Positions 15,738 through 27,049 are shown, numbered from the stretch's first letter. The stretch is 64,000 nucleotides of DNA from Sulfurimonas marina (GCF_014905095.1 NZ_CP041165.1:868001-932000), one strand, 5' to 3'. A program made the numbers and translations. Notes: generated by a model from the letters alone, not told the origin.

Positions 15738-17555
15738 ATGAAAAATACTATTGCACTATTGCAAAAACATAATGAATTAAAAGTAATTGATACAGAATTA
15801 GATATCTATTTGGAGATCCCACACCTTGCTTACGCTGAGGTAAAAAAAGATGAAGCGGGTAAAGCACTCCTTTTTACAAACGTTATTGATAAAAAAACGG
15901 GACATAAGTTTGAAGAGCCTGTACTAATGAATGTATTTGGTTCATTTAAAAGATGTGAACTTCTTTTTGGTCGTAAAATTGAAAGCGTTGCCGAAGAGAT
16001 TACAAAACTGCTTCACATGAAACCACCTGCATCATTTCGTGAAAAACTTTCAATGGCAGGCGAACTGTTCCAATTAAAAAATATTTTTCCAAAACGTTTA
16101 AAATCGAAAGGTGCATGTCAAGAGATCATCCATCTTGAAAATGATATAGACCTTACAAAATTGCCAGTACTTACAACTTGGGAACAAGATGGTGGCCCTT
16201 TTATTACTATGGGACAGGTGTATACACAGTCACTTGACGGAGAGATGGTAAATCTTGGGATGTATAGACTTCAGGTATATGATAAAAACCATTTAGGGAT
16301 GCACTGGCAGATCCATAAAGACTCTTCACACTTCTTCGACCAGTACCAAAAAGCAGGGAAAAAGATGCCTGTATCGATCGGAATAGGGGGAGATCCTCTT
16401 TATACTTGGTGTGCAACTGCACCGCTTCCATACGGTGTAAATGAACTCTTAATGTACGGACTTATCAAGAAGCAACCGGCTGAACTTGTAAAATCGATCA
16501 CAAATCCGCTTTATATTCCAAAAGATGTAGATTACGTGATTGAAGGATGGGTTGATCCTGCTGCGTTAAAAGTAGAGGGGCCATTCGGTGATCATACAGG
16601 CTACTACACACTAGAAGAACCTTATCCTGTTTTAGAAGTTTCGGCTATTACGACAAAACGTGATAGAACATTTTTGGCAACAGTTGTTGGAAAACCACCG
16701 TTGGAAGATAAATATATGGGCTGGGCAACAGGAAAGATCTTCTTCCCGTTACTAAAAACAACAACACCTGACCTTATTGACTACCATATGCCGGAAAATG
16801 CAGGCTTTCATAACCTGATACTTGCTAAGATGCAGCCTCTTTATAAAGGGCATGCAAAACAGTTTATGCACGCTTTTTGGGGAGCAGGGCAGATGAGTTT
16901 TGTAAAACATGCAATCTTTGTTGATGAGAATGCACCGTCACTGGAGAACTATGAAGCGTTTGCAACATATGTGCTCAATCGTTTTACTCCAAAATCTATG
17001 TTTATTACTGAAGGTATTTTAGATGCACTTGACCACTCTTCACCAGAAGCGTTAGTAGGTGGAAAACTCGGAATCGATGCAACATCGGCAAATAAAGTGG
17101 AACCTCCACAACTGCTTGGTGATGCAGAGCTGTTAGAAAAAGTAAAAGAGCTTATCCCTGATGCAGTCGATCTTCACCAGTTTATGAGAAGAACAAACAA
17201 CCCTATAACAGTAATCAGTGTAAACAAATCCAAAAATGCCCAAGAGTATTTTGATGCATTATTACCACTGAGTACAAACATAAGAATAGTGGTGTTTGTA
17301 GATGCTAATAAAAATGATGTACATAATGCTTATATGCTTGTATGGAGAGTCACAAATAATATTGATGCACTTCGTGATATTTACAAGTCTGGATTGATGG
17401 TTGGAATTGATGGGACAAACAAAAATGAACTTGACGGTTTTACAAGAGAATGGCCGGATGATGTTGATTGTACAATGTCGGTTGTGAACCATTTAAAAAA
17501 TATTAGAGTTTGGGATTTAGATGAAGAGTTATTCAAAAAGTTCCAATTGTTATAG
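15738..17555 (+). CDS. Menaquinone biosynthesis decarboxylase, UbiD family (futalosine pathway)
   Basis: A 605-residue UbiD-type decarboxylase needing prenylated FMN from a UbiX partner. In organisms using the futalosine route this enzyme removes the carboxylate of 1,4-dihydroxy-6-naphthoate (MqnL, SCO4490 type) on the way to menaquinone. Family marks include LPVLTTWEQDGGPFITMGQV, the GDPLYTWCATAPLP block, and EGPFGDHTGYYT with its catalytic acidic region. Length matches the ~600-residue proteins of Helicobacter and relatives, which lack ubiquinone. It stands alone, with a possible -10 (GATACAAT) around 15700. The mqnL designation is an inference from lineage. Confidence 0.85.
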   Translation: MKNTIALLQKHNELKVIDTELDIYLEIPHLAYAEVKKDEAGKALLFTNVIDKKTGHKFEEPVLMNVFGSFKRCELLFGRKIESVAEEITKLLHMKPPASFREKLSMAGELFQLKNIFPKRLKSKGACQEIIHLENDIDLTKLPVLTTWEQDGGPFITMGQVYTQSLDGEMVNLGMYRLQVYDKNHLGMHWQIHKDSSHFFDQYQKAGKKMPVSIGIGGDPLYTWCATAPLPYGVNELLMYGLIKKQPAELVKSITNPLYIPKDVDYVIEGWVDPAALKVEGPFGDHTGYYTLEEPYPVLEVSAITTKRDRTFLATVVGKPPLEDKYMGWATGKIFFPLLKTTTPDLIDYHMPENAGFHNLILAKMQPLYKGHAKQFMHAFWGAGQMSFVKHAIFVDENAPSLENYEAFATYVLNRFTPKSMFITEGILDALDHSSPEALVGGKLGIDATSANKVEPPQLLGDAELLEKVKELIPDAVDLHQFMRRTNNPITVISVNKSKNAQEYFDALLPLSTNIRIVVFVDANKNDVHNAYMLVWRVTNNIDALRDIYKSGLMVGIDGTNKNELDGFTREWPDDVDCTMSVVNHLKNIRVWDLDEELFKKFQLL

Positions 17556-17650
17556 GAATATGGTAGTTTTTATTAAATTGATTCAAATCTAAGCTTCATA
17601 TAATAAATTCTAATGTAATATGAGTTCTATTTATATTTTAAGGCTTGAAA

Positions 17651-17986
17651 ATGACTAAATTTATATTTGTTGCGTCGGCAGCTTTAATACTGTTATTCTC
17701 GACAGCTGATGCAGCTATTTATAAAGGACAAAAAGAGTTTGTTAAGAAATGTGTGAAATGTCATGATACCGGACAAAATTTTGTGTCTAGCCACAAAATG
17801 AGATACTGGAAAAAGATGATGGCAAAAAAAGGGAAGCGTTTAGCAGAACTTCATTTAGAGAATCCAAAAGCGAAAAAGTCATGGAGTTATTTTAAAAGTA
17901 GAAAATATACAAGAAAGACTAAACACCTTAAACAGTTTCTTGTAGAGTATGCTAAAGATAGCGGAAACGTACCTGCTTGTAATTAA
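17651..17986 (+). CDS. Small periplasmic monohaem cytochrome c-like protein
   Basis: A 111-residue exported protein: signal peptide (TKFIFVASAALILLFSTADA) followed by one haem-binding CVKCH. I chose the ATG at 17651, seven bases after AAGG; a TTG at 17645 is too close to that site. The mature part is highly basic (many Lys/Arg in KMRYWKKMMAKKGKR), unusual for a c-type cytochrome. Met ligands are possible in HKMRYWKKMM. It is probably a small electron carrier or haem-bearing accessory protein in the periplasm. A hairpin follows the stop. Confidence 0.65.
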   Translation: MTKFIFVASAALILLFSTADAAIYKGQKEFVKKCVKCHDTGQNFVSSHKMRYWKKMMAKKGKRLAELHLENPKAKKSWSYFKSRKYTRKTKHLKQFLVEYAKDSGNVPACN

Positions 17987-17996
17987 AATATTATAA

Positions 17997-18029
17997 AAAT
18001 ATAGACTTACTCTTTATAAGTCTATATTT
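17997..18029 (+). terminator. Hairpin terminator after the small cytochrome gene
   Basis: A 13-bp perfect stem (AAATATAGACTTA at 17997-18009 with TAAGTCTATATTT at 18017-18029) and a 7-base loop lie ten bases after the stop codon. The stem itself ends in T's. It separates this gene from argH. Confidence 0.6.
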
Positions 18030-18097
18030 CCTCTTTGTAAAATCACCTAATTTCGATAAAATATCAAACTTTTTTAAAAAATTTCAAGGAAACTCTT

Positions 18098-19498
18098 ATG
18101 GATAAAATGTGGTCAGGTCGTTTTAGCGCAAGTGCATCAAGTTTATTAGACCAATTCAATGCTTCAATTATGTTTGATAGAAAACTATACTTAGAAGATA
18201 TAGAAGGTTCATTAGCACATGCAACAATGCTAGAAAAACAAGGTATTTTAACAAAAGAAGAGTTAAAACAAATTACCGATGGTTTAAATCAAGTAAGAAC
18301 TGAAATAGAGTCAGGCGAGTTTGAGTGGAAAATCTCTGATGAAGATCTTCATATGGGAATTGAGAAGCGTTTAACAGCTCTTATCGGTGATGCAGGGAAA
18401 AAACTTCATACTGCACGTAGTAGAAACGATCAAGTTGCTGTTGACTTTAGACGTTGGACACTTAAAAAGAATCTTGTTTTAGTAGAAGCTCTTAAAGCAC
18501 TCATGAAAGAGGTTTTAGTTGTAGCTGAACAACATACAGAGACTTTAATTCCTGGTATGACACACTTACAACATGCACAACCAATTAATTTTGGTTTCCA
18601 CTTAGGTGCATACCTTTCAATGTTTAAACGTGATATTGAAAGATTTGAAAGCTCATATGAGAGAAACAACGTTTCACCACTGGGATGTGCAGCATTAGCT
18701 GGAACTCCACATAATGTAAACCGTGAAACTACTGCTGATCTTCTTGGATTTGACTCTGTAAGTGTAAACTGTTTAGATACGGTAAGTGACAGAGATTTTG
18801 CATTAGAGATCTTATTTAATATCTCAACTATGATGATGCATATTTCACGCCTGAGTGAAGAACTTATTATGTGGTCTTCATACGAGTTTGGTTTCGTTGA
18901 ATTAAGCGATGAATATTCAACAGGTTCTTCAATTATGCCACAAAAGAAAAACCCTGACGTTCCTGAGCTTTTACGTGGAAAAACAGGACGTGTATATGGT
19001 TCACTTATGGGACTATTAACAGTTATGAAAGGGCTTCCTTTAGCATATAACAAAGATACTCAAGAGGATAAAGAGGGTGTTTTTGATGCAGTTGAAACTG
19101 CTGAGATTTCATTAGAGATCTTAAAAGAAGCGATTAAAACAATGACTGTAAAACCACACAATATGGAAAAAGCATGTGCTATCGGTCACTTAAGTGCAAC
19201 AGACTTAGCAGATTACCTTGTAGAGAAGTGTAATATCCCATTCCGTGAGGCTCATTTTATCACTGGACGAGCAGTAGCAAAAGGTGAGGAATTAGGCGTT
19301 GATTTAAGTGCAATGGAGTTCAAATATCTTAAAGAGATTGATGAGAGAATTAACGAAGATGTTATGCCGTATTTAGCACTTCGCCACTCTATGAATGCTA
19401 GAACATCTCAAGGTGGAACCGCAACAGTTAGAACACTAGAACAATTAGAGTTTTTTAGAGCTTATATAACAGAACAAAGTGAGGATTTAAACGTATGA
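18098..19498 (+). CDS. argH: Argininosuccinate lyase
   Basis: Catalyses the last step of arginine synthesis, cleaving argininosuccinate to arginine and fumarate. The 466-residue length is normal. It starts MDKMWSGRF and contains [14 protein letters not shown], the conserved TPHNVNRE region and the fumarase/lyase superfamily signature [12 protein letters not shown] around residue 280, which carries the catalytic Ser. CAAGGAAA precedes the ATG. Its end overlaps the next gene by four bases (ATGA), giving a two-gene operon. Confidence 0.96.
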   Translation: MDKMWSGRFSASASSLLDQFNASIMFDRKLYLEDIEGSLAHATMLEKQGILTKEELKQITDGLNQVRTEIESGEFEWKISDEDLHMGIEKRLTALIGDAGKKLHTARSRNDQVAVDFRRWTLKKNLVLVEALKALMKEVLVVAEQHTETLIPGMTHLQHAQPINFGFHLGAYLSMFKRDIERFESSYERNNVSPLGCAALAGTPHNVNRETTADLLGFDSVSVNCLDTVSDRDFALEILFNISTMMMHISRLSEELIMWSSYEFGFVELSDEYSTGSSIMPQKKNPDVPELLRGKTGRVYGSLMGLLTVMKGLPLAYNKDTQEDKEGVFDAVETAEISLEILKEAIKTMTVKPHNMEKACAIGHLSATDLADYLVEKCNIPFREAHFITGRAVAKGEELGVDLSAMEFKYLKEIDERINEDVMPYLALRHSMNARTSQGGTATVRTLEQLEFFRAYITEQSEDLNV

Positions 19499-19962
19499 AA
19501 ATAAGTGTAACACATAAGGATGCTATGAAGTTTGAGGCTAAGACTGAAAAGTCTAGCTTTATTATTGATTGTCCTACAATCTCTCCGATTGAGTACTTTT
19601 TATCGGGTATTATCACTTGTAGTGCAACAGATATAGTTATGATTCCTAAAAATCAAGGTAAAACTGTAACTGACTTGGTAGTTGACGGTGAGGTAGAACG
19701 TGCTGAGGATCATCCAAGAAAATTTACAAAGCTGCATTTAACGTACAACTTTAACTCTGATGCAGATGACGACACTCAAGCTGCTCGCTGGGTAATGGCT
19801 TCAGTTGAGACTTACTGTTCAACTATTAATACTATCCGTGATACAACTGAGATCTCTTACTCAATTACACATAACGGTAAACTTATTCGTGAAAATGAAA
19901 AAATGATTAGCGGTGGCGGTAGTAAGATAGATATGGGTGATATTGACGCTTGTTGTAGCTAA
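19495..19962 (+). CDS. OsmC/YhfA-family redox protein
   Basis: A 155-residue protein of the OsmC/Ohr superfamily, cytoplasmic thiol enzymes or redox proteins. The two family cysteines are seen in [11 protein letters not shown] and [10 protein letters not shown]. The C-terminus has an additional vicinal pair (DACCS), which is unusual. It overlaps argH by four bases, so it is translationally coupled. The link with arginine synthesis is not obvious. Peroxide reduction is possible, but many YhfA-like members have unknown substrates. Confidence 0.8.
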   Translation: MKISVTHKDAMKFEAKTEKSSFIIDCPTISPIEYFLSGIITCSATDIVMIPKNQGKTVTDLVVDGEVERAEDHPRKFTKLHLTYNFNSDADDDTQAARWVMASVETYCSTINTIRDTTEISYSITHNGKLIRENEKMISGGGSKIDMGDIDACCS

Positions 19963-19985
19963 TAGCTAGGTTTTTTACCTAGCTA
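19963..19985. terminator. Bidirectional hairpin between convergent genes
   Basis: TAGCTAGGT (19963-19971) pairs with ACCTAGCTA (19977-19985) around a T-rich loop, directly after the OsmC-like stop and overlapping the stop of the convergent transglycosylase gene. It probably serves both transcripts. Confidence 0.5.
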
Positions 19986-21130
19986 CCCTGATAAACCTCT
20001 TCATAAACTTTCATTCTTTTTGTAACTCTTTTTAAATAATGTTTCGGCTCATCATATTTTAGATCTCTTAGAAGTCTATTATATACCTCATTTGGTGCAA
20101 GTCTGTTTATCACTTTTGCAGCAGAAGGTACACTGTTTGAACGTACAAAAGCACGTGCTACGTTTCCCGCACCCGTGTTATATGCAGCAATTGTACAGTA
20201 AAGTCTGCTTTGTGGATTTTTTATATGTTTGAGATATTGATAGTATAAGATGTGTAAGTAGGCACTTCCAAGTTCTATATTGTTTTTTGAGTTATAGAGA
20301 TAACTTCCTGATACAAGCCTTTTTTGTTTATATAGATAGTTGTAAGCATCTATGCCGGCTGTTCTTGGTACAATCTGCATCAATCCATATGCAGGTACAT
20401 GTGAGCGTGCCATAGGGTTAAAACTACTTTCAGAATGCATAATAGCAAAGATTAACGCTATAGAAATATCTTGTCGTTTTGAATTTTTTACAACATCATT
20501 GAGGTATGTTTTAGAACGTTTATACGTCGTGTCTTTTGGAAGTTTTACTTCAACAAAGTAGACCTTTTTTTGCTTTTTTGAAGTTTTTACTTGAATATCT
20601 TTTGTATTTTTTTCGACATACTCTACAACATCTTTTTTCTTTGGAGGCTTTGTAAAAACAATGTTTTTAAGTATCGCTTTAGCATCAGGTTTTGCACTGA
20701 TAACGTTTTGAGGTTTAGCAATTTTTTGCAGTCTGTTTTGCAGAGGATCAAGCTCATACGCTTTTTGAGTATCGATAGTTACAGCTTTTGCAAGGGCCAA
20801 ATTGATTTTTGCTTTTGCCTCTTTTTCTGAAGAGGCTAATGTTTCGATTTTAATAGTTTCATTTTTAAAATCTACATCTGTACGGGTTTTTTTATCTTTT
20901 GTATAGCTAATCCATTGGGTTTTATTTGAAAGCTTTGGATTGTCCCAAAAAACACCCAGTTCTTTTTTATAATCTTCAAAAGCTTTTTGTTGGGCTTTTT
21001 GGTATTGTTTAAAGGCATTTTCTTGGGATTGTTTGTATTGTTGAAACTGTTTTAATTGGTCTGTATATGATTGTTCAGCAACAAGCAAAGTTGTCGCTGT
21101 AACAAGGGAAAGAAAAATTTTATGTAGCAT
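19979..21130 (-). CDS. Lytic murein transglycosylase, MltC-like
   Basis: A 383-residue exported peptidoglycan lytic transglycosylase. A short signal sequence (HKIFLSLVTATTLLVA) is followed by a Gln/Lys-rich coiled coil and a DUF3393-like domain as in MltC. The SLT domain (~215-375) contains the catalytic Glu in IMHSESSFNPMA, then GLMQIVPRTAG and AAYNTGAGNVARAF. Unlike E. coli MltC, no lipobox cysteine follows the signal peptide. It lies two bases after the HIT gene, so both probably form an operon. Gene symbol withheld because MltC identity rests on domain order. Confidence 0.85.
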   Translation of the reverse strand: MLHKIFLSLVTATTLLVAEQSYTDQLKQFQQYKQSQENAFKQYQKAQQKAFEDYKKELGVFWDNPKLSNKTQWISYTKDKKTRTDVDFKNETIKIETLASSEKEAKAKINLALAKAVTIDTQKAYELDPLQNRLQKIAKPQNVISAKPDAKAILKNIVFTKPPKKKDVVEYVEKNTKDIQVKTSKKQKKVYFVEVKLPKDTTYKRSKTYLNDVVKNSKRQDISIALIFAIMHSESSFNPMARSHVPAYGLMQIVPRTAGIDAYNYLYKQKRLVSGSYLYNSKNNIELGSAYLHILYYQYLKHIKNPQSRLYCTIAAYNTGAGNVARAFVRSNSVPSAAKVINRLAPNEVYNRLLRDLKYDEPKHYLKRVTKRMKVYEEVYQGS

Positions 21131-21132
21131 TT

Positions 21133-21489
21133 TTAGAACATATTTTTTGGATCAGAATCGCTAAAGTGTCCCCATTTTAGTTTTGCACCGCCTATAATGT
21201 GAAAATGGAGATGTCCAACCTCTTGACCACCGTTTTCTCCGATATTTGTGATCACTCTATATCCACTTTTGTCAATTCCTACTTTTTTAGCTACTTCTTG
21301 GATAAAAGCAGTCATTCCTGACATCATCTGTGGTGTTACTTCGTTAAAACTGTCAACATGAAGTTTCGGGATCGCTAAAATATGAACAGGTGCCTTTGGA
21401 TTGATGTCGTGAAATGCTAAAAAATCATCATTTTCCAGCTCAATATTTGAGGGGATTTCTTTATTTATAATTTTACAAAATATACACAT
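21133..21489 (-). CDS. Histidine triad (HIT/HINT) nucleotide-binding protein
   Basis: A 118-residue HINT-type hydrolase of nucleoside phosphoramidates. It begins MCIFCKIINKEIPS, whose CxxC may bind zinc. Other family marks are HDINPKAPVHILAIPK, GENGGQEVGHLHFHIIGG with the HxHxH triad, and a C-terminal KWG. It is divergently arranged from pheS, the order I recall from Campylobacter jejuni, and is the first gene of the pair with the transglycosylase. Confidence 0.93.
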   Translation of the reverse strand: MCIFCKIINKEIPSNIELENDDFLAFHDINPKAPVHILAIPKLHVDSFNEVTPQMMSGMTAFIQEVAKKVGIDKSGYRVITNIGENGGQEVGHLHFHIIGGAKLKWGHFSDSDPKNMF

Positions 21490-21561
21490 ATATTATTCCT
21501 TATTTTTTAGTTATTGTAGCACATAATTTACCAAATGAAGCTGTTTATAAATAATATTTGC

Positions 21562-21567
21562 TATAAT
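21562..21567 (+). promoter_or_regulatory. Extended -10 for the pheS operon
   Basis: TGCTATAAT (extended -10) ends at 21567, 33 bp before the pheS TTG start. It is the likely promoter of the long plus-strand run pheS to serA, though rpsA has its own -10. Confidence 0.5.
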
Positions 21568-21600
21568 CACTTTAAAATTTTATAACTTTGGGTGAACATA

Positions 21601-22593
21601 TTGAAAGAGTGGTACGATAAGATAAACGAAGCACAGAATGTTGAGTCTCTTGAAGAGATTCGCATCGCTGTTTTTGGGAAAAAAGGTGTGTTAGCTGCTG
21701 AATTTGCAAAAATGAAATCAGCACCTAATGAAGAAAAAGCACAAATTGCAAAAGATTTAAATACACACAAAGCAACACTTACAAATAATCTAAATGCGAA
21801 AAAAATAGAACTACAGACAAAAGAGTTAAGAGAAAAGATGGAAGCGGAAGCTATCGATGTATCTCTTTTCAGTCAAAAAAGTTCTGCAGGTGCACTGCAC
21901 CCTGTTATGCAGACTATGGATAGAATCGTAGAGTATTTTGCTTCTATGAATTTTGCAGTAAAAACGGGAAATATGGTTGAAGATGACTTTCATAACTTTG
22001 AAGCATTAAACCTTCCAAAATACCACCCAGCTCGTGATATGCAAGATACTTTCTATTTTAAAGATGAGATGCTTCTTAGAACACACACATCTCCGGTTCA
22101 AATTAGAACAATGATGTCTACAAAACCGCCTATTCGCATGATCGCTCCTGGTGCGGTATTTAGACGTGATTATGACTTGACTCATACACCAATGTTCCAT
22201 CAGATAGAGGGACTTTTAGTAGATGAAGAGGGGAAAGTTTCATTCGCAAACCTCAAGTTTATATTAGAAGACTTTTTAAAGTACATGTTTGGTGACGTTG
22301 ATGTACGTTTCCGCCCATCATTCTTCCCGTTTACAGAACCTTCAGCAGAGGTAGATATCTCTTGTGTATTCTGTAAAGGTGACGGTTGCCGTGTATGTTC
22401 ACACACTGGATGGTTAGAAGTTCTTGGATGCGGTATAGTTGATCCAAACGTATTTGAAGCAGTTGAATACAAAGATGTAAGCGGATACGCATTTGGACTG
22501 GGTGTTGAGCGCTTTGCCATGCTTATACACCAAATTGGTGACTTACGTTCACTTTTTGAAGGCGATATAAAATTACTGGAGCAATTTCAATGA
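21601..22593 (+). CDS. pheS: Phenylalanine-tRNA ligase alpha subunit
   Basis: Class II synthetase subunit that forms an alpha2-beta2 enzyme with PheT to charge tRNA-Phe. Motif 2 lies in [19 protein letters not shown] and motif 3 in [32 protein letters not shown] stretch is the metal-binding-like insertion common in bacterial PheS. I chose the TTG at 21601: GGGTGA precedes it, and the N-terminus then aligns in length with relatives. A GTG at 21592 is the alternative. The gene overlaps pheT by four bases. Confidence 0.95.
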   Translation: MKEWYDKINEAQNVESLEEIRIAVFGKKGVLAAEFAKMKSAPNEEKAQIAKDLNTHKATLTNNLNAKKIELQTKELREKMEAEAIDVSLFSQKSSAGALHPVMQTMDRIVEYFASMNFAVKTGNMVEDDFHNFEALNLPKYHPARDMQDTFYFKDEMLLRTHTSPVQIRTMMSTKPPIRMIAPGAVFRRDYDLTHTPMFHQIEGLLVDEEGKVSFANLKFILEDFLKYMFGDVDVRFRPSFFPFTEPSAEVDISCVFCKGDGCRVCSHTGWLEVLGCGIVDPNVFEAVEYKDVSGYAFGLGVERFAMLIHQIGDLRSLFEGDIKLLEQFQ

Positions 22594-24926
22594 TAGTTAC
22601 AAGATCTTGGTTAAACGAGTGGATAGATTTAGACGGTATTTCAACAGAAGATATCGCAAAAACATTTAACTCTATAGGTCTTGAAGTAGACAGAGTAGAA
22701 GAGTTCCGTGTCCCTAAAAAAGTTGTATTTGGTAAAGTACTTGAGTGTGAAAAACACCCTGATGCCGATAAGTTGAATATCTGTAAAGTAGATCTTGGAA
22801 CGGCAACACGTCAGATCGTATGTGGTGCTAAAAACGTACGAGCCGGTTTAGATGTCGTAGTTGCTACAATCGGTGCAGAGCTCCCTGGCGGTTTAGTAAT
22901 CAAGCCTGTAAAACTTCGTGGTGTTGATTCTGAGGGGATGATTTGTTCACCGGGTGAGATAGGACTTCATAGTTTTTGTGACGGTATTATGGAACTTGAT
23001 GAGAGTATCGGTGAGTTTACTCTTGGTGAAGATGTATGTGAGAACCCATATTTTAATGATGACCTTATTGAGATCGAGCTTACTGCAAACAGAGGTGACT
23101 GTTTAAGTATTCGCGGTGTAGCACGTGATCTAAGTGCAGCATTTGATCGTCCTTTAAAAGAGTATAACGTTACAGACAATGACGATATGCGTGGAATCGG
23201 AAGAATTTTATCTTTAGTACACGATAAAGATCTTGATGTAAATCTTCGTTATAAAGCTCTTGATTTAGATTCTTTAACTTTACCGTTTTTAGTAAAAATG
23301 AGACTTGCTCAGATCGATGAAAACAGAGAAAGTGATGTAGAATCTATTATGCTTTACGCCACACACTCAACTGGTGTAATCATGAGAGCATACTCTCACG
23401 AGTTTTTCGGAACTGACGATGAGAAGATGGCAAAAGTACATTTGAGTGAAGATGATAAAGGGTTTGCATGTATTCAATCTGATGCAGGCAATGTTGCTTC
23501 AACAGTTGGTATTATTCAGAAAAAAGAGTCTAAAGTGACTGCTTCAAACGGTATGATCCTAATTGAAGCGAGTTATATCCCACCAGATATTATCTCTAAA
23601 AAGATGGATGAAAATAAAGTTGAATCGGGACCGATGTTTTACAGAACATCTCGCGGAAGTGAACCGGAATTAGAAGCTGGTCTTTCGTTTTGTATCGATA
23701 TCATAGAAAAGTATTCAAACTCGTCTACTTTTGGCGGTACTATTGAACTTATTAACTCTGTAAAAGAGAAGATTATTACAGTTTCAAAACAAGAGATCGA
23801 TGAGATTATCGGTGCAAAGATAGACAAGATAGTAATTACAAAAATACTTAAAAACTTAGGTTTCAATACATCAAAATCTACTGTAGATAATTTTGTTATT
23901 TCTGTGCCTCAGTATCGTCACGATATCTCAAACAAGCAAGATATCATCGAAGAGATTGTAAGAATGGTTGGGATCGATAATATCCCTGCAAAACCGTTTG
24001 TACTTACGGAAGACAACCGTTTAGAGGATAATTACTTCGAGTATAAAAAACGTTCATATTATAGATACCGTGCTGCTCAAAGCGGATTTTTTGAGTCTGT
24101 ACATTTCGTGTTTGATGAGAAAAAAGTGCTTAACTCGTATGGATTTGAAACTACAAAAGAGGAGTTAGAGCTACTTAATCCGATTGTACAAACTTTAGAT
24201 ACATTAAGACCGACATTAATGACTAACTTACTAAAAGCTGCATCTGCCAATAAGAAAAACGGTTATAGCTCTGTAAGACTTTTTGAAGTAGGTTCAGTAT
24301 TTTCACCTGATCGCAGTGAAAGTTTAAAAATGGCATTTCTTTTCAGTGGTGCAAAAGAGGAAGAATCACTTCTTAACGGTGGTAGACCTGCAAAAGTTGA
24401 TTTTGGAGGTTTTGTACAGAAGATCTCTGATGTGATTGGCGATGTGGAGCTTTGTGAATATGAAACTACACATAAATTATCACACCCTTACCAGTGTGCA
24501 GAAGTGTTTGTAGAGGGAAAAAGAGTAGGAGAGCTTTTTAAAGTACATCCTGAAGTTGAAAATGACTATGATCTAGAAGATACGTATATGTGTGAACTAG
24601 ATTTTACAGAGCTTTCATACGGATTAAAAGTAGCTCAAAAAAGTTCTAAATATCAAGCTTCATTTAGAGACCTAAGCTTACTCGTTCCAAATGATGTTAG
24701 TTATGAGAAAATTAAAACAGTTATAGACTCAAATGCAACAGAAGAGTTAGTAAGATTTTATCCTGTAGATAAGTATAGTGATGATTCTTTAGGTGATAAC
24801 AGTAGTTTAAGTTTACGTTTTGTATTACAGTCTAATGAAAAAACACTTGAAGAGGAAGATATAACAAATGCGATGGAGTCTATCCTTAATGCATTGAAAG
24901 ATGAATTGGGAATCGGTCTGAGATGA
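22590..24926 (+). CDS. pheT: Phenylalanine-tRNA ligase beta subunit
   Basis: A 778-residue subunit carrying tRNA recognition and editing. Order: an N-terminal [14 protein letters not shown] entry, an EMAP/OB-type tRNA-binding domain (~40-150, with CGAKNVRAG), the B3/B4 editing region, B5 (~390-460), a catalytic-like core ([11 protein letters not shown]) and the C-terminal anticodon-binding fold ([15 protein letters not shown]). Length is normal. ATGA overlaps tie it to pheS before it and aroA after it. Confidence 0.95.
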   Translation: MIVTRSWLNEWIDLDGISTEDIAKTFNSIGLEVDRVEEFRVPKKVVFGKVLECEKHPDADKLNICKVDLGTATRQIVCGAKNVRAGLDVVVATIGAELPGGLVIKPVKLRGVDSEGMICSPGEIGLHSFCDGIMELDESIGEFTLGEDVCENPYFNDDLIEIELTANRGDCLSIRGVARDLSAAFDRPLKEYNVTDNDDMRGIGRILSLVHDKDLDVNLRYKALDLDSLTLPFLVKMRLAQIDENRESDVESIMLYATHSTGVIMRAYSHEFFGTDDEKMAKVHLSEDDKGFACIQSDAGNVASTVGIIQKKESKVTASNGMILIEASYIPPDIISKKMDENKVESGPMFYRTSRGSEPELEAGLSFCIDIIEKYSNSSTFGGTIELINSVKEKIITVSKQEIDEIIGAKIDKIVITKILKNLGFNTSKSTVDNFVISVPQYRHDISNKQDIIEEIVRMVGIDNIPAKPFVLTEDNRLEDNYFEYKKRSYYRYRAAQSGFFESVHFVFDEKKVLNSYGFETTKEELELLNPIVQTLDTLRPTLMTNLLKAASANKKNGYSSVRLFEVGSVFSPDRSESLKMAFLFSGAKEEESLLNGGRPAKVDFGGFVQKISDVIGDVELCEYETTHKLSHPYQCAEVFVEGKRVGELFKVHPEVENDYDLEDTYMCELDFTELSYGLKVAQKSSKYQASFRDLSLLVPNDVSYEKIKTVIDSNATEELVRFYPVDKYSDDSLGDNSSLSLRFVLQSNEKTLEEEDITNAMESILNALKDELGIGLR

Positions 24927-26203
24927 GTTTAGTAGAAGTTTTTCCGGCAAAACCATTTTCACTAAAAACTTCGGAGATTGCTCCGGACAAATCTATATCG
25001 CATAGAAGTGTAATGTTTGCAATGTTAGCAGACGGTGTCAGTACAATAGATAATTTTTTAAGAGCAGAAGATACTCTAAACTCTTTGGAAATTGTAAAAA
25101 ATCTCGGTGCTGAAGTTGAAGATGACGGAAAAACTATCAAAATATCTTCAAATGGTATTCAAGAGAGTTTTGAAGTACTGGATTGCGGAAACTCAGGAAC
25201 CGGAATGCGTCTTTTTTGTGGACTTTTAAGTTCAGCTAACGGTCATTTTGTTTTAACGGGAGATAAATATCTTCGCCGTCGTCCAATGAAAAGGGTTGCC
25301 GAGCCACTTAAAAGTATCGGTGCAAAAATAGATGGACGTGATAATGGCAACTTAGCGCCACTCTCAATTCGCGGAGCTTCACTTAAAGCATTTAATTATG
25401 ATAGTAAAATCGCATCGGCTCAGGTTAAATCTTGTATGATTTTAGCCGCTTTAAGAGCTGATGGTGTATGTACATATACTGAACCTGAACTCTCTCGCGA
25501 TCATACAGAGAGAATGTTAAAAGGTATGGGTGCCGGTATTGAAGTTGAAGGTTTAACAACAACAATTAGACCTATGGAAAAACTTTTATCTCCACTCTCT
25601 ATCAGAGTACCTGCTGATCCATCAAGCGCATTTTTCTTTGCCGTTGCTGCTGCTATTACAGAGGGAAGTGATGTTACTTTAGAAGGTGTTACACTTAACC
25701 CTACACGTATAGAAGCATTTAAAGCGTTAGAGAGAATGGGTGCAGATATCACTTATACAATGACTGATAACAAGTATGAACCGATAGGGGACATTAGAAT
25801 AAAATATGCACCGCTTCAAGCGATAACGGTTGAAGATAATATCTCATGGCTTATCGATGAACTACCAGCTCTAAGCATTGCTATGGCTTGTGCTGAAGGT
25901 GAAAGCATTGTAAAAAATGCAGAAGAGTTACGTGTAAAAGAATCTGATCGTATCTCTACGGTTGTAGAAGGGCTTCATGCTTGTGGTATTGAAGTTGATG
26001 AATATGAAGATGGCTACAAAGTTAAAGGTGGTACTCTTCAAAAAGCAAAAGTTGACAGTGACGGCGATCATAGAATTGCAATGAGTTTTATTATTGCTGG
26101 TTTAAAATGTGGTATGGAAGTGACTGATCTTGATTGTATCAATACATCATTTCCAAACTTTTTTGAGATACTTCAAAAAATTACAAAAGTAGAATTTAAA
26201 TAA
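24923..26203 (+). CDS. aroA: 3-phosphoshikimate 1-carboxyvinyltransferase (EPSP synthase)
   Basis: The sixth shikimate-pathway enzyme, joining PEP and shikimate-3-phosphate. The 426 residues show [20 protein letters not shown] with the substrate-binding Lys/Ser/Arg, the NSGTGMRL loop, and [16 protein letters not shown] near the C-terminus. It overlaps pheT by four bases and is followed 15 bp later by ispH. The combination is conserved in Campylobacterota and probably reflects growth-linked expression rather than pathway logic. Confidence 0.95.
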   Translation: MSLVEVFPAKPFSLKTSEIAPDKSISHRSVMFAMLADGVSTIDNFLRAEDTLNSLEIVKNLGAEVEDDGKTIKISSNGIQESFEVLDCGNSGTGMRLFCGLLSSANGHFVLTGDKYLRRRPMKRVAEPLKSIGAKIDGRDNGNLAPLSIRGASLKAFNYDSKIASAQVKSCMILAALRADGVCTYTEPELSRDHTERMLKGMGAGIEVEGLTTTIRPMEKLLSPLSIRVPADPSSAFFFAVAAAITEGSDVTLEGVTLNPTRIEAFKALERMGADITYTMTDNKYEPIGDIRIKYAPLQAITVEDNISWLIDELPALSIAMACAEGESIVKNAEELRVKESDRISTVVEGLHACGIEVDEYEDGYKVKGGTLQKAKVDSDGDHRIAMSFIIAGLKCGMEVTDLDCINTSFPNFFEILQKITKVEFK

Positions 26204-26218
26204 AAGAGACAGTAAATT

Positions 26219-27049
26219 ATGAAGATTGAGTTAGCGGAAAATTATGGTTTTTGTTTTGGTGTAAAACGCGCAATTAAAATAGCAGAAGACAATCAAAATG
26301 CAGCGACATACGGACCGTTAATTCACAATTCTAAAGAGATTGCACGTCTTGAAAAAGATTTTAAAGTCGGTTTAACCGATGACTATAAAATTTTTAAAGC
26401 GGGTGATAAAGCGATCGTTCGTACACACGGCATTCAAAAACAAGAACTTCAAGAATTAAAAGATAAAGGTGTAAATGTAGTTGATGCAACATGCCCTTAT
26501 GTGACAAAACCCCAAGAGATCGCTCAGGAGATGAGTGAAAAAGGGTATAGTGTCGTGATCTTTGGAGATGATGAACACCCTGAAATAAAAGGTGTAAAGT
26601 CGTATGCTACACACGGTGCATTAGTTGTTACTTCACCTGAGGAGTTAGAGGGTGTAAAACTGCATGAAAAAATAGCCCTTATTGCTCAAACAACGAGAAA
26701 AGTTGAGGATTATATGAAAGTTGCAAATTATCTGATCCCTCGCTATAAAGAGGTTAGAGTATTTAATACTATATGTAATGCAACATTTGAAAACCAAGAT
26801 GCCGTGAGAAAACTTTCAAAAAAAGCTGACATAATGCTTATTATCGGTGGAAAAAACTCATCAAATACAAAACAACTTTTTAAAATTTCACAAGAAAACT
26901 GTCAAAATTCTTATCATATAGAAGATGAAAAAGATTTGGATTTTTCTTGGTTTGATAATAAAAACTTATGTGGAATTTCTGCCGGAGCATCTACACCGGA
27001 TTGGATTATACAAAACGTAATTGACAATATAAAATCAAAAATTTCATAA
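26219..27049 (+). CDS. ispH: 4-hydroxy-3-methylbut-2-enyl diphosphate reductase
   Basis: Last enzyme of the MEP isoprenoid pathway, making IPP and DMAPP with a [4Fe-4S] cluster. The three cluster cysteines are in NYGFCFGVKRA, VVDATCPYVTKP and VFNTICNATFENQ. Conserved histidines occur in YGPLIHNS, VRTHGI and DDEHPEIKG, and the substrate-binding SSNT and SAGASTPDW are present. Length of 276 residues is normal. It is part of the pheST-aroA run. Confidence 0.96.
   Translation: MKIELAENYGFCFGVKRAIKIAEDNQNAATYGPLIHNSKEIARLEKDFKVGLTDDYKIFKAGDKAIVRTHGIQKQELQELKDKGVNVVDATCPYVTKPQEIAQEMSEKGYSVVIFGDDEHPEIKGVKSYATHGALVVTSPEELEGVKLHEKIALIAQTTRKVEDYMKVANYLIPRYKEVRVFNTICNATFENQDAVRKLSKKADIMLIIGGKNSSNTKQLFKISQENCQNSYHIEDEKDLDFSWFDNKNLCGISAGASTPDWIIQNVIDNIKSKIS

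Noticed and set aside
18430..19053. 207-codon minus-strand frame inside argH
   Set aside because: argH is clearly coding on the plus strand with all family motifs; the antisense peptide has no domain features.
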